This document shows, piece by piece, positions 19,316 through 29,200 of a stretch of DNA of 64,000 bases. This stretch comes from Bog-473 sp963843365 (GTDB lineage: Bacteria > Actinomycetota > Acidimicrobiia > Acidimicrobiales > RAAP-2): NCBI GenBank assembly GCA_963843365.1, contig CAWJKG010000002.1, forward strand, positions 682,001-746,000, read 5' to 3'. A program made the translations under genes and the position numbers. Below the pieces are notes generated by a model. The model did no database searches and was not told the DNA's origin. It was given only the letters and a program-made list of their open reading frames with translations. Position 1 is the stretch's first letter. Each line of letters opens with the position of its first letter.

Positions 19316-20232
19316 TGCACGAGGTCGGGGTGCAGGGCCTTGGCCATGCGTGCCATGCCCTCGCGCCACGGGACGGTGGTCGCCCCCGCCAGCTCGTGCA
19401 TGCGGGTGGTGTCGATCTGCACGCTGTCGATCGTCTGCTCCGTCGGCTCGAAGCGGGCCTCCGTGCCGGTCAGGCCGGCCAGGTACGTGCACCACTCCTC
19501 AATGCTGACGGGCTCGCTGCCGCCCCAGTTGACCGTGACGGCGGGCACCGAGGCGGCGGCGAGCAGGCGCGGCACCATGGCCACGATGTCGTCCGCGTGC
19601 AGCGGGTGGTAGACGCTCGGCGCGTCCACGTGGACCGGAATGGCGTGGCCGGACAGCATCATGTGCAGATGGATGGCGGGCCAGCCCCCGTTGTCGCCGT
19701 AGGGCACGGACAGCCGCGCAATGGTGGTCGGGAGCTCGAAGCGCTCGGCGGCCCAGCGGGCGGTGCCCTCCGCCGCGATCTTGCAGATGCTGTAGGTGCT
19801 GAGAAAGGGCCACACGCCGTGGTTGTCCCCGAGCGGCCCGTCCTCGTCGAAGACACGATGGCCCGCCGGCTTGTAGACCGCGGTGGACGAGCAGTGCAGG
19901 AAAGCACGGGCGTCGCGGTGGTGCTCCATGAGGTAGGCCAGGCCACCGCTGTTGGCCGCCAGGTCCTTCTCCCAGTTGTTGGTCTTGGCCACCGCGAAGT
20001 GGAGCACGTAGTCGGCGTCGCGTGGCAGCTGGCCCATGTCGCCCGACACCAGGTCGACCGGGACGCACTCGACACCGGCGGCTTCGAGCGCGGACCGTGC
20101 CGCGCCGTCGGAGAAGCGGGCGGCGCCGATGACGCGGTTGTCACGGGCGAGGGCCGTGGCCAACGGGCGGGCCACCTGTCCCGTGACGCCGGTGATGACG
20201 ATGGTGCTTCCCTGCAGGGTGTCTGGACTCAT
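19312..20232 (-). CDS. NAD-dependent epimerase/dehydratase (extended SDR)
   Basis: A 306-aa extended SDR. TIVITGVTGQVARPLATAL is a G-x-x-G-x-x-A type nucleotide-binding motif, HCSSTAVYKP carries the Ser and a Tyr, and STYSICKIAAEG gives the YxxxK pair. SVPYGDNGGWPAIHLHMML is typical of the substrate-binding half. ATG 20232 is chosen because a GGGGG run lies just upstream, although the frame stays open further. Sugar-nucleotide or polyketide-type substrates are both possible. Confidence 0.8.
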   Translation of the reverse strand: MSPDTLQGSTIVITGVTGQVARPLATALARDNRVIGAARFSDGAARSALEAAGVECVPVDLVSGDMGQLPRDADYVLHFAVAKTNNWEKDLAANSGGLAYLMEHHRDARAFLHCSSTAVYKPAGHRVFDEDGPLGDNHGVWPFLSTYSICKIAAEGTARWAAERFELPTTIARLSVPYGDNGGWPAIHLHMMLSGHAIPVHVDAPSVYHPLHADDIVAMVPRLLAAASVPAVTVNWGGSEPVSIEEWCTYLAGLTGTEARFEPTEQTIDSVQIDTTRMHELAGATTVPWREGMARMAKALHPDLVQ

Positions 20233-20250
20233 GCCCCCTTTCGTACTCGC

Positions 20251-20256
20251 TACGAT
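20251..20256 (+). promoter_or_regulatory. -10 box TACGAT for a leaderless DUF1543 gene
   Basis: TACGAT is followed by exactly 7 nt and then GTG at 20264. The same TANNNT-N7-start layout is seen before the genes at 16880, 58021 and 60403. It supports GTG 20264 over the ATG at 20255, which would overlap the box. Confidence 0.45.
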
Positions 20257-20263
20257 GCCGCGC

Positions 20264-20509
20264 GTGCACCTCTTCGCGGCGTTCCTGGGTGGCGAGCTGG
20301 CGGCCGGCCGGATGGGCGAGGACCACGAGGTCGTCTTCGTGGTGGCCGAGGACATGGAGTCGGCCCGCCGGGCGGCCAGGGCGAAGTGGGGCGGCGACGG
20401 ACGGCCGCACGTGGACGCGCTGACCCGCCTGGACATGATCGACGGCTTCGCCGTCGGGCTGGAGCCGGCCGGAACCGGCGACACCACCGAGACCGAGGGC
20501 TACAACTGA
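20264..20509 (+). CDS. DUF1543-like small protein
   Basis: About 81 aa: VHLFAAFLGGELAAGRMGED, HEVVFVVAEDMESARRAARA and KWGGDGRPHVDALTRLDMID. The pattern 'LFA..LGG....G...E.H.V.FVVA.......R..W.G....HVD.....D.IDG' matches my memory of DUF1543. Start GTG 20264 is preferred because of the upstream TACGAT-N7 arrangement; ATG 20255 is in frame and also possible. Function unknown. Convergent with the SDR that ends at 20535. Confidence 0.6.
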   Translation: MHLFAAFLGGELAAGRMGEDHEVVFVVAEDMESARRAARAKWGGDGRPHVDALTRLDMIDGFAVGLEPAGTGDTTETEGYN

Positions 20510-20534
20510 GTCTCCGGGCTGCCGGCGGCGTGCC

Positions 20535-21310
20535 TCACACCGCCGGGGACAGGCCCCCGTCCAGATTGATGGCCGTGCCCGTCACGTACGAGGCCCGCGC
20601 CGAGAGCAGGTAGCTCGCCAGGTCGGCGAATTCGGCGGCGCGGCCGAACCGACCGAGCGGGATCCCGGCGTCCTTGGCGAAGCGCTCGTAGAACGCCGCC
20701 GGCTCCGTGCCCGACGATGCGGCGATGCGGACCCACTGCCCGCTCTCGACGAACCCGATGAGCACGGCGTTGACGCGGATGCCGTCGGGCGCCAGCTCCT
20801 TCGACAGTGCCTTCATGAGCGCCATACCGGCGGCCCGCGTGACGGAGCTCGGCTCACTGGCGGCACCGGGAGCCTTGGCCGCCAGTGCCAGCGTGAAGAG
20901 GACGGCGCCGCGGCTGGCGCGCAGGTGCGGCAGGGCCAGCCGGGTGAGCCGCACGGCGGCCATCAACTTGAGTTGGACGTCGGACTCCCACTGCTCGTCG
21001 TCGATCGTCTCGAGCGCGCCGGCCGAGGCACGCCCGGCGTTGTGGACGACGCCGTCGATGCGGCCCCAGCGCGCCACCGCCGCCTCGACGAAGGCCTCGA
21101 GGTCCGCGGCGCGGGAGACGTCGGCTTGTTGCGCCAGCACGTCGCCCCCCGCCGCCCGGATCGCCGCCTCGGCCGCGCCGAGACGCTCCCCGTCACGCCC
21201 GCAGACTCCGACGGCGCGCCCTCCGAGGCCAGCCGGGTGGCCAGGGCCAGGCCGAGCCCGTCCGTGCCGCCCGTGACGAGGATGCGCTTGCCCGCCAGCT
21301 CCAGGTCCAT
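20535..21310 (-). CDS. SDR-family protein with altered active site (one frameshift)
   Basis: The N-terminal motif GKRILVTGGTDGLGLALATR is a normal SDR cofactor site, and GVVHNAGRASAGAL follows. A single lost base near 21215 separates the first 30 residues from the rest. The usual Y-x-x-x-K is replaced by S-S-V-T-R in EPSSVTRAAGMALMKALSKE, so both the catalytic Tyr and Lys seem absent. The C-terminus YVTGTAINLDGGLSPAV is standard. It may be a non-catalytic or altered SDR. ATG 21310 has a GGGGAG site and lies 3 nt after the kinase stop. Confidence 0.75.
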
Positions 21311-21313
21311 CTC

Positions 21314-21844
21314 TCACTCCCCTTCCCGTGCGCCGACTCCGGCGAGGAACGCGTCGGCGTCGCGTTGCGAACGCAGGCGGACGAACTCCATGCCTTCCCA
21401 ACGAGGGTCGTGTTCCGCCTCGCCGTAGCGCTGACGGTAGACCTTGTGCCGGGTGGCGGCCCAGGCGATGATCGACTTCTCGGGATTCCACGAGTAGAGA
21501 TTCGACCAGGGCTCGACGTTCCCGTTCCACAGCTCCTGGCGGGTCACCGTGCGCCGCACCGTCCGGCGGATGGTGCGGGACAGCACCTGGGCGTAGGGCA
21601 GGTCCAACCACACGACGGTGTCGGCCCGGCACCAGATGACCTCGCGCACCGTGGAGTAATTGCCGTCCGCCACCCACGACGGTGCCGCGGTCGCCCGCGC
21701 CACCTCGGCCCGGAAGCTCTCGTCGTCGAGCGGGACCCACCCGGGCTGGTGGAAGATCGCATCGAGCTCAATGGTCGGTGCCCCCATGGCCCGGGCCAGC
21801 GAGCGGGCCAGCGTCGTCTTGCCCGAGCCCGAGCACCCGACCAC
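21314..21844 (-). CDS. P-loop NTPase, adenylate kinase/FlaR-like topology-modulation family
   Basis: A 176-aa protein with Walker A VGCSGSGKTTLARSLA at the extreme N-terminus, then IELDAIFHQPGWVPLDD, WVADGNYSTVREVIW and VVWLDLPYAQVLSRTIRRT. This series is typical of small P-loop kinases annotated as adenylate kinase or FlaR-like. The 'D..YHQPGW' motif followed by 'W..DGNY' is diagnostic. GTG 21844 is used because no other start codon lies between it and the stop of the preceding gene. Substrate unknown. Confidence 0.8.
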   Translation of the reverse strand: MVGCSGSGKTTLARSLARAMGAPTIELDAIFHQPGWVPLDDESFRAEVARATAAPSWVADGNYSTVREVIWCRADTVVWLDLPYAQVLSRTIRRTVRRTVTRQELWNGNVEPWSNLYSWNPEKSIIAWAATRHKVYRQRYGEAEHDPRWEGMEFVRLRSQRDADAFLAGVGAREGE

Positions 21845-21860
21845 AGCGACGCGTCGGATG

Positions 21861-22622
21861 TCAGCGTTCCTGTTCGGTCGGCCTGATCAGGATCTCGTTG
21901 ACGGCGACGCGGCGGGGCTGGGTGACCGCGTAGCGGATGCCCTCGGCGATGTCCTCGGGCTGCATGATCTCAATGCCGCCGAAGGTCTGCGCCATGCCCT
22001 CCAGGATCTCGGGTCGGTTGTGGAAGGCCAGCTCGGTGGCGGTCGCGCCGGGCTCGATGAGGGTCACGCGGACGTGGCGAGTCGTGACCTCCTGGCGCAG
22101 GGATTCGCTGAACGCCCCGACGCCGTGCTTGGTCGCGTTGTAGACGCCGCTGTTGAGCCGGGCCACCCGCCCCGCCGTGGAACTCACGTTGACGACGTCG
22201 GCCACCGAGCGCGGCTCCGCTTCGGCCGCGGCCAGCAGGTGGGGCAACGACGCGTGGGTGCAGTAGAGGAGCCCGAGCAGGTTGATCTGCACCATCCGCT
22301 GCCACTCCTCGACCGGCGCACCGACGATCGGCCCGAGCAGCATGACGCCCGCGTTGTTGACCAGCGTGTCCAGGCGACCGAGTTCGGCCACCGTCGTGGC
22401 CACCGCACGTTCGGCCTGGGCCTGGTCCGTGATGTCGGCCTCGATCACCAGCGCCCGGCTCACCGCGGCGATGCGCTCCGCCAGCGCCTCGAGGCGGTCA
22501 CGGCGCCGGGCGACGAGCGCCACCGTCGCCCCCTCTTCGGCCAGGGCGAACGCGGTCGCCTCACCGATGCCGCTGCTGGCTCCGGTCACGAGGCTGACCG
22601 TTCCCTCGAGCTTCTTCGTCAT
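21861..22622 (-). CDS. Short-chain dehydrogenase/reductase
   Basis: A 253-aa classical SDR with LVTGASSGIGEATAFALAEE, VNNAGVMLLGP, NVSSTAGRVARLNSGVYNAT and the Tyr/Lys pair in YNATK. It resembles NADP-dependent 3-hydroxy acid dehydrogenases (YdfG-like), but the substrate is not shown. ATG 22622 is preceded by GGAGG. It follows the APC permease after 53 nt and precedes the P-loop kinase by 16 nt. Confidence 0.88.
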   Translation of the reverse strand: MTKKLEGTVSLVTGASSGIGEATAFALAEEGATVALVARRRDRLEALAERIAAVSRALVIEADITDQAQAERAVATTVAELGRLDTLVNNAGVMLLGPIVGAPVEEWQRMVQINLLGLLYCTHASLPHLLAAAEAEPRSVADVVNVSSTAGRVARLNSGVYNATKHGVGAFSESLRQEVTTRHVRVTLIEPGATATELAFHNRPEILEGMAQTFGGIEIMQPEDIAEGIRYAVTQPRRVAVNEILIRPTEQER

Positions 22623-22675
22623 GGGACCTCCACGTCGTGTCACGTCGCGCCCGGCCGCGGCGACGCCGTCACGGT

Positions 22676-24355
22676 CTACCGGATCGTGTGGTGGTCGCGC
22701 ACGGAAGTCAGGCGGACCCGGTGGGCTCGTTCCCGGCGTCGTCCCTCGGCGTCGGCGAAGGGCTCGATCCCGAACAGGCCGACCGGCACACCCACGTCCG
22801 TCGGCACCCTGGTGGGGGTGTCGCGGTTGAGCACTTCGCCGCGGAAGAAAGCCGGGCGGAGCCCCTGGTACAGGAACATCAGCACGATGCCGAGGAGAAC
22901 GGCCCCGGCATCGAGCACGAAGACACCCCCCATGTGCCAGTTGGTGACGGGCATCGTCCACGAGGTGTACGAGTTGACCGGCTTCCAGTAGTACCAGAAG
23001 GCCCACCCCATGGCGAACCACAGCATGGCCCAGCCGGCCAGCGGCACGATCCCACGCAGCCACAGGTTGCGTGGGCTCTCGCGCAGCGTGGAGCGGAAGT
23101 ACCAGGCGCAGGCAGCCCGGTGAGCCCGTAGTAGAACGCGATCCAGATACCCAGCGCGGAGACCGAGTCCTGAATGACGGCGTTACCGCTCGAGAGGTAG
23201 TTCATCGTCACGTAGAGCACGATGGAGACCCCGCCCATCGCCAGCGTCGACGTCGTGGGCGTCAGGAAACGCTTGTGGATCCGGGCGAAGGCGCTCGGAA
23301 TGGCCTTGAACACCGCCATCGACAACGTGGTCCGTGCGGTGGGCAGGATGGTGGTCTGGGTCGAGGCGGCGGCCGAGCTCAGCACCATGAGCACCAGCAG
23401 CTTGGTCAGGAAGCGTGCCGAAACCCGAGGTGCCGAAGATGGACGTGCCGAGCACCGTGAGCACGTCGCCGTTGTGGTTCGGGTTCGACAGGCCGATGCC
23501 GTGGGTCCCGATGCCGGCGTAGGACTGGGTCGACATGACGACCAGGGCGTAAGTGGCCAGGAGGATGAGCGTCGACGTCACGGCGGCCCGGCCCGGGATC
23601 TTGTCGCGCTCCTTGGTCTCCTCGTTCACCGAGACCGCGGTGTCCCAGCCCCAGTAGATGAACAGCATCAGGGTGAAGCCGACCATGAAGCTCTCCGGGC
23701 TCGGCACGTCGAAGGGGTTGAACCACGTCCAGGAGGGTGTGATGTGACCGACGGGAGCGCTGCCGTTGCCCACCTTGACGAGAGCGACCGCCGAGAGCAC
23801 AAGCAGCATGGTGATCTCAATGCCGAGCAGAACCTTCTGGAAGTTGGCCGAGATCTCGATGCCCGACGTAGCAGATCGCCGTCATGGCGACGATCCATCC
23901 GACGCCGACCAGGAGGACCCAGCCGCTGTTGGTGTTGCCGGCATGCCGTACGCGCCGAAGAGCTGGAACAGGTAGTCGGCAGCGACCTGCGCCAGGCTTG
24001 CCATGACGAGGATGTCGGCCACGACGATGCCCCACCCGCCCCACCATCCCGTCTTCGGCCCGAAGGCCCGCGTGCCCCAGGTGAAGGTGGTGCCGCAGTC
24101 GGGGTCGGCGCTGTTCAGCGCCTTGTAGCCGTAGGAGACGCACAGCATCGGGATGAAGGCGATGATCGTGATGATCGGCGCCTGCAGGCCGTTGATGGCG
24201 ATGACCACGAACCCCAACGTGGCCGCCAGGCTGTACGCCGGCGCGGTGGAAGCGACTCCCACCACGACCGAGGAGACGAAGCCGAGGGCGCCACCCTTCA
24301 GGCCCTTGTCGCCCGGCTCCTCAGATTCCGCCAGCGTCGCATCGAGATGAACCAT
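22676..24355 (-). pseudogene. APC-superfamily amino acid permease, frameshifted
   Basis: A 560-codon permease. MVHLDATLAE leads into GALGFVSSVVVGVASTAPAY, the first APC helix, and then STADPDCGTTFTWGTRAF-like sequence (ADPDCGTTFTWGTRAFGPKT). Later helices appear after shifts near 23940, 23840, 23425 and 23110, including FIYWGWDTAVSVNEETKERD and STQTTILPTARTTLSMAVF. The C-terminus WAFWYYWKPVNSYTSW is followed by a cytoplasmic tail. The reconstructed length is a multiple of three, so the indels cancel. It probably takes up amino acids or polyamines. Confidence 0.75.
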
Positions 24356-24369
24356 GGCCTGCCCCCAAA

Positions 24370-24387
24370 CCTTTCAGACGGTTTCGG
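24370..24387. repeat. Inverted repeat AAACC-N8-GGTTT in the APC promoter region
   Basis: Five-base arms AAACC and GGTTT separated by TTTCAGAC lie 15-32 nt upstream of the APC permease start. This could be an operator or a chance feature. The rest of the 155-nt gap (24356-24510) is lower in GC and shows no gene. Confidence 0.25.
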
Positions 24388-24510
24388 TCGCACGATACTC
24401 AAGCGCCGCCAGAATTTCACGACTAATTCGCTGATTACGGCTGCGAGACGGACTCACACCACCTTTTCAGGATGGTTCGGGGGTTCGCGTGCCCAATTCC
24501 GTCTCGCGGG

Positions 24511-25272
24511 TCAGCGAGGCCGGGCTTCCGTCTGCCCGATGCCCTCACGCAGCTTCTGCAGGCTCGACGACAGCAGCCGGGACACGTGCATCTGGCTCAC
24601 GCCGACGGCCGCCGCGATCTCCGACTGGGTCAGGCCCTCGACGAAACGCATGCGCAGAATGGACTGCTCGCGCTCGGGAAGGGTGGCCAGCGCCGGCCCG
24701 AGGAGGGCCCGATCCTCCACGGAGTCGAAGTTGTCGTCCTCCTCCCCCAGCCGCGCCGAGAGCGGGTCGTCTTCGCTCTCCGAGGCGTCGATGGAGGCGG
24801 CCCGGTAGCCCTGGCCGGCCTCGATCGCCTCGATGACGGCTTCCTCGCTCGCCCCGGTGGCCTCCGCCAGCTCGCTCACGGTGGGGTTGCGTCCGAGCTC
24901 CTGCACCAGCGTTCCCGTGGCATGCCCGAGCTCGAGGTAGAGCTCCTGCACCCGACGGCTGGCGCGTACGGCCCAGCCCTTGTCGCGGAAGTGCCGCTTC
25001 AGCTCTCCGATGATCGTCCGGGTCGCGAAGGCCGCGAAGTCGACGCCTCGGGCCGGGTCGAAACGATCGACCGACTTGACGAGCGCCACCGAGGCCACCT
25101 GCACCAGGTCGTCCAGTGGCTCCCCGCGGTGGAGGAAGCGTCGGGCCAGCTGGTGGGCCAATCCGAGGTTGGCGGTGATCAGCTCCTCACGAGCGGCAGG
25201 ATCGAGGGCGGGACGGTCAGCATCGGCGACGTCCGACAGCGGCCCGGGATCGTGTTCCCGGCCGGCCGTCAC
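24511..25272 (-). CDS. SigB/SigF-family RNA polymerase sigma factor
   Basis: A 253-aa group 3 sigma factor. Region 2 is NLGLAHQLARRFLHRGEPLD followed by DLVQVASVALVKSVDRFDP and FAAFATRTIIGELKRHFRDK. Region 3 has RVQELYLELG and NPTVSELAEATG. Region 4 has LPEREQSILRMRFVEGLTQS and an HTH, EIAAAVGVSQMHVSRLLSSS. GTG 25272 overlaps the anti-sigma stop (GTGA). Position after the anti-sigma and STAS genes, with 4-bp overlaps, is the usual partner-switching arrangement. Expected to recognise GTTT-N15/16-GGGTA promoters such as those at 26144 and 39656. Confidence 0.93.
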   Translation of the reverse strand: MTAGREHDPGPLSDVADADRPALDPAAREELITANLGLAHQLARRFLHRGEPLDDLVQVASVALVKSVDRFDPARGVDFAAFATRTIIGELKRHFRDKGWAVRASRRVQELYLELGHATGTLVQELGRNPTVSELAEATGASEEAVIEAIEAGQGYRAASIDASESEDDPLSARLGEEDDNFDSVEDRALLGPALATLPEREQSILRMRFVEGLTQSEIAAAVGVSQMHVSRLLSSSLQKLREGIGQTEARPR

Positions 25273-25694
25273 TCTGCATGCCCCCCCCGCCGCTTCCGGA
25301 GCCACGCCCGGGCCGATCCGTCCCGGCTCTCCCTGCCGTGCTCGTCCACCAGCGCGTCGAGAATCTGCTCGCTCAGTCGGGCCGCCTCGTCACTCTCGGG
25401 CCGCACCGCCCGGGCCACGCCGGCGCGGCGCAGCGTGCACACGACCTCAATGGCGTCGCCGAGGACGCTCAGCACGAGGCACAGGTCCCCGGGGTCAGCG
25501 TCACCACCCTGGAGCGTCAGGAGACAGAGCTCGCCGACGGCGAGCCGCAGGTCCTCCAACTCCTCGATGTCGAAGCCGGCCCGCGCCGAGATGGCACTCG
25601 TCACCAGGCGGGCCAGCACAATGAGGTCGCCCCGGGCCGGGAACTTGAGCTCAATACGATCGCCGGTCTCGAGCCGGTCGGTCGTCTCCGTCAT
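25269..25694 (-). CDS. RsbW/UsfX-like anti-sigma factor (GHKL ATPase fold)
   Basis: A 141-aa protein. The helix ELEDLRLAVGELCLLTLQGG corresponds to the N-box of RsbW kinases but lacks the usual Asn, as I recall also for mycobacterial UsfX-type proteins. SEQILDALVDEHG and a basic C-terminus WLRKRRGGHAE follow. It should hold the downstream-encoded sigma factor inactive and may phosphorylate the STAS partner. It overlaps both neighbours by 4 bp. Confidence 0.8.
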   Translation of the reverse strand: MTETTDRLETGDRIELKFPARGDLIVLARLVTSAISARAGFDIEELEDLRLAVGELCLLTLQGGDADPGDLCLVLSVLGDAIEVVCTLRRAGVARAVRPESDEAARLSEQILDALVDEHGRESRDGSARAWLRKRRGGHAE

Positions 25695-26032
25695 GCTGCT
25701 CCTGCGGATTCCAAGGAGTCGGCGATGGTGAAGACACTGGTGAGGCCGGTGATCTCGAAGATCTTGACGATGCGGGGATCGGCGACGACGACGTGCAATT
25801 CCCCGTCCAGCTCACGGCAGCGCTTGAGCGCACCCACCAGGACGCCCAGTGCCGTCGAGTCCAGGAACGTCACCTCGAGGAGATCGAGGTAGATGGTCGC
25901 CTCGCCGCCGGCGATCACGTCGTGCAGGCACTCCCGCAGTTGCGGGGCGGTCGCCACGTCGATCTCCCCCTGCACCGCGATCACGGGCGGCGCCGAGCCG
26001 GCCCGCCGCTCAATGTGAAAGTCCTGTTCCAC
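25691..26032 (-). CDS. STAS-domain anti-sigma factor antagonist (RsbV-like)
   Basis: A 113-aa single STAS domain: PPVIAVQGEIDVATAPQLRE, then TIYLDLLEVTFLDSTALGVL, with the Ser of DSTALGVL as the expected phosphorylation site. GTG 26032 has an AGGAGGG site upstream. When unphosphorylated it would bind the anti-sigma factor and free the sigma factor. It is the first gene of the sigma operon, facing the divergent phosphatase gene across a 238-bp gap. Confidence 0.9.
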   Translation of the reverse strand: MEQDFHIERRAGSAPPVIAVQGEIDVATAPQLRECLHDVIAGGEATIYLDLLEVTFLDSTALGVLVGALKRCRELDGELHVVVADPRIVKIFEITGLTSVFTIADSLESAGAA

Positions 26033-26100
26033 TGCGCCCTCCTGGGCTCATCCTGCGCCACCCCGAGGACGACGTGCAATGCCGATTGGCCACCCCTTCT

Positions 26101-26126
26101 ATTGCCGCCCGCGGCGCAACCTAAAC
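26101..26126 (-). promoter_or_regulatory. Possible weak SigB/SigF-type promoter for the sigma-factor operon
   Basis: On the minus strand GTTT (complement of 26123-26126), 16 nt, then GGCAAT (complement of 26101-26106). This matches four of six bases of the GGGTAT -10. It would support autoregulation of the operon but is much weaker than the site on the other strand. Confidence 0.25.
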
Positions 26127-26143
26127 CTCGGGGCACGATCGGG

Positions 26144-26168
26144 GTTTCCAGCCGGAGACGACCGGGTA
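26144..26168 (+). promoter_or_regulatory. SigB/SigF-type promoter GTTT-N16-GGGTA
   Basis: GTTT at 26144-26147 and GGGTA at 26164-26168 are separated by 16 nt, the spacing of SigB/SigF-group promoters. It lies about 100 nt upstream of the phosphatase gene and is divergent from the sigma operon. Confidence 0.65.
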
Positions 26169-26270
26169 CGAAGCACCACTACAACCCCGGTGACCGGCCG
26201 GGCCCGAGCCTGGCCGCCCGGCCAGGGGGAATAGCGTTGCAGGCAAGCCCGCCGACCAGGGGGAGCGTCC

Positions 26271-29200
26271 GTGCCCGAACAAGGAGACGAGCAACTTTCC
26301 GCCACCCCCCGCAGCGCCCGCGTCGACCGGGCCGAGGCGGTGGCCACGCTCGTCGCGCTGGTCTGGGCGTCAACGGTGGCGATCATCTTCGCCGTCTACG
26401 GCGGCAACGTCTCGCTCGTCGGGCTCCTGGCCCTCTCCCCCTTCATCGCCGCCCCCTTCGCCCGGCCCTCGAGGGTGGCGCTGGTCGGCATTCTGGCCGC
26501 CTTCTTCGCGCTCGTCATCACCACCCCCCCGCGCAGCTACGGCGAGCTGAACCACACGCTGCGCGTGGTCACGATGCTGGCGGCGACCGCGGTGGCCATG
26601 TGGATCTCCTACCTGCGCGGTCAGCGCAACGCGCAGCTCTGGACCACGCGTTCGGAGACCAGGAACGAGCGGCGGCGGCGCGTCGCCGCCGAGACGACGC
26701 AGCGCATGCAGACCATGGCGCGGGCGCTGACGACCGCCGCCGACCCGGCGCAGGTGGCCGACGCGGTCTTTGCCGCCATGCGCGACGAGCTGCGCGTCGA
26801 CGCCTCGACCTTCGCCCTCCTGGACGAACGCGGCAGCCTGCAGACGCTGCGGCGCTTCGGCTACGACCCGGACGACCCGACCGACGGCGTGCTGGCCTCC
26901 CTGCAGATCGACGGGCCCGTGCTCGGGCACAACGTCGCCTTCTTCGCCGAGACCCTCGACGACCTGCGGCGTGACCGGCCCGACATCTCCGCCGCGCTCA
27001 ATTCCAAGCGCTTCCGCGCCCTGGCCATCATCCCCCTGGTCGTCTCGGACCACACCATCGGTGCCGTCGTCGTCCACTGGGACGACGACAGGGAGATCTC
27101 CGAGTCGGACCGCACCTTCCTTTTCACCATCACGGGCACGGCGGCGCAGGCCGTCGAGCGGGCGCGCCTCACGCTGACCGAATTCGTCAACCTGGAGCGC
27201 AGCCAGCATCTGCACCAGCTCAGCTCCGCCCTGGCCGCCGCCGCCACGCCGGGCGACGTGGCGCATGCCGCCATCGCCGGAGGTCGCCGCGCGCTGGGCG
27301 CACAGTCGGCGGTGGTGCGTGTCCCGGCTGAGGGCGAACGCGGCTTGGCCTGCCTGGCCAGCAGCGGGCACCCCGCACTCCTGGCCCGCACGATGGTGCC
27401 CATCGAAGGGAGCCATGCCGGCAGTTGTTTCACCCGCGGCCTGACCGTGATGGCCGGCATCGCCGATGACGGGGAGATGCGCCAGAGCCTCGAGACCGAG
27501 CTCGTGGCCCGCGTGCTGCACCAGCTCCCCAAGCCCGTGACCATCGTCAGCGAACCCCTGATCGGCAGTCTCGGACCGCTGGGGGTCCTGTCGCTCGCCT
27601 TCGTCGCGCAGCCCGAGCCGAGCGAGACCGATCTGCGATTCCTCTCGACCCTGGCCGGGCTGACCGCACAGGCTCTGGAGCGGGCCCAGATGTTCGAGCA
27701 CGAGCGCGAGGCGCTGCGCGATGCGGAGGCGGGGCGCGAGCGGCTCTCTCTTCTCTCGGAGGTGACCCGGCTCCTCAGCTCGAGCCTCGACCCGACGACC
27801 GTGATCCGGCGCACCATGAGCCTGGTGGAGGGCCGGCTGGCCGACTCGTCCGCGGTCCTGGTTCCCGGCGAGTCAGGCCTGGTGCGGATCGACGCGCCCG
27901 AACCACGCCATGGGGAGCGGGCCGGTGCCGACGAGCACGGGCACGAGATCCTTCCGTTCGGGTCGGACGCGCCGGCGGCGGTCGCCTTCCGCACCGGCCG
28001 CACGCAACTCGCCCCGCTGCACGACGAGGAGGGGGGGCCGCCCCACGCGGGGTCTCCACCGCGCTGTCCGTGCCGCTGACCGCGCTGGGTGAGGTCATCG
28101 GGGTGATGACCTTCGTCGACGGCCCGGGCCGCCTGTTCGAGGCCGATGACGTCTCGTTGGCGACGGAGGTGGCCAGCCGGGCCGGCATCGCCCTCTCCAA
28201 CGCCACACGGTTCCAGCGGGAGCACATCGTGGCCGACGTGCTCCAGCGCGCGGTCCTCCCCGAGTCCCTGCCCGAGGTCGAGGGCCTGTCCTTCGACGCC
28301 GAGTACCGGGCCGGGGTCGCCGGGACCTACGCCGGCGGCGACTGGTACGACGTCTTCGAGCTGGATGACGACACCGTCTTCTTCAGCGTCGGCGATGTCA
28401 TGGGCAAGGGCACGCCGGCAGCCGCGCTCATGGGCCAGGTGCGCAGCGCCATCCGTGCGTACGCCGTGTCCGGTCTGTCGCCCACCGAGGTGCTCTCGTC
28501 GTTGGACCGCCTCTTCGACGCCCTCATCGAGGACCGGGTCGTCACCGCGGTCGTGGGGACCATCACGCCGTCGACCGGGCGCGTCGTCCTCAGCAATGCC
28601 GGCCATCCGCCCCCACTCGTCGTGCGCGCCGACGGCGGCGCGACGTTCTGCCCCATGCAGCGCACGCTTCTCATTGCGGCCGGCCTCAGCGGCTCGCCCC
28701 GTCCGCGCGACGAGCTCGTCCTCGACCGCGGCGACTCCCTCATCATGTACTCGGACGGGCTGATCGAGCGCCGGGGCGAGGTGATCACCCACGGCATGGA
28801 GCGCCTGGCCAACACGGCAACAGTCGTTGCGCGCGCTGGGTGGCCGGACCACCCCGCCGTCACCTTCGCCTCCATGCTCAGCGTCGAGGAGCGCACCGAC
28901 GACGTCGTGGTCCTCTGCCTCACCTACCGCGCCCGGTCGCAGGGGCGCATAACCGCCTCGCCAGTGGGTACGTCACGGGATGGCATGTCGACGCTGCATC
29001 TCGAACCGGTGGTGGAGAGCACCCCCGTCGCGCGCCACTGGGTGGCAGCGCACCTGCGCGATCTGCCGGCCGAGGTGAGCGGGTGCGCCACCCTCCTGAC
29101 CTCGGAGCTCGTGACCAACGCGGTCCTCCATGCGGCGACCCCGATGTGCATCACCCTCCACACCCTGCCGGACCGGATCCGGATCGACGTCGCCGACGGG

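Noticed and set aside
20255..20263. ATG 20255 as start of the DUF1543-like gene
   Set aside because: It overlaps the TACGAT -10 box; GTG 20264 has the leaderless spacing seen at other genes. Not fully excluded.
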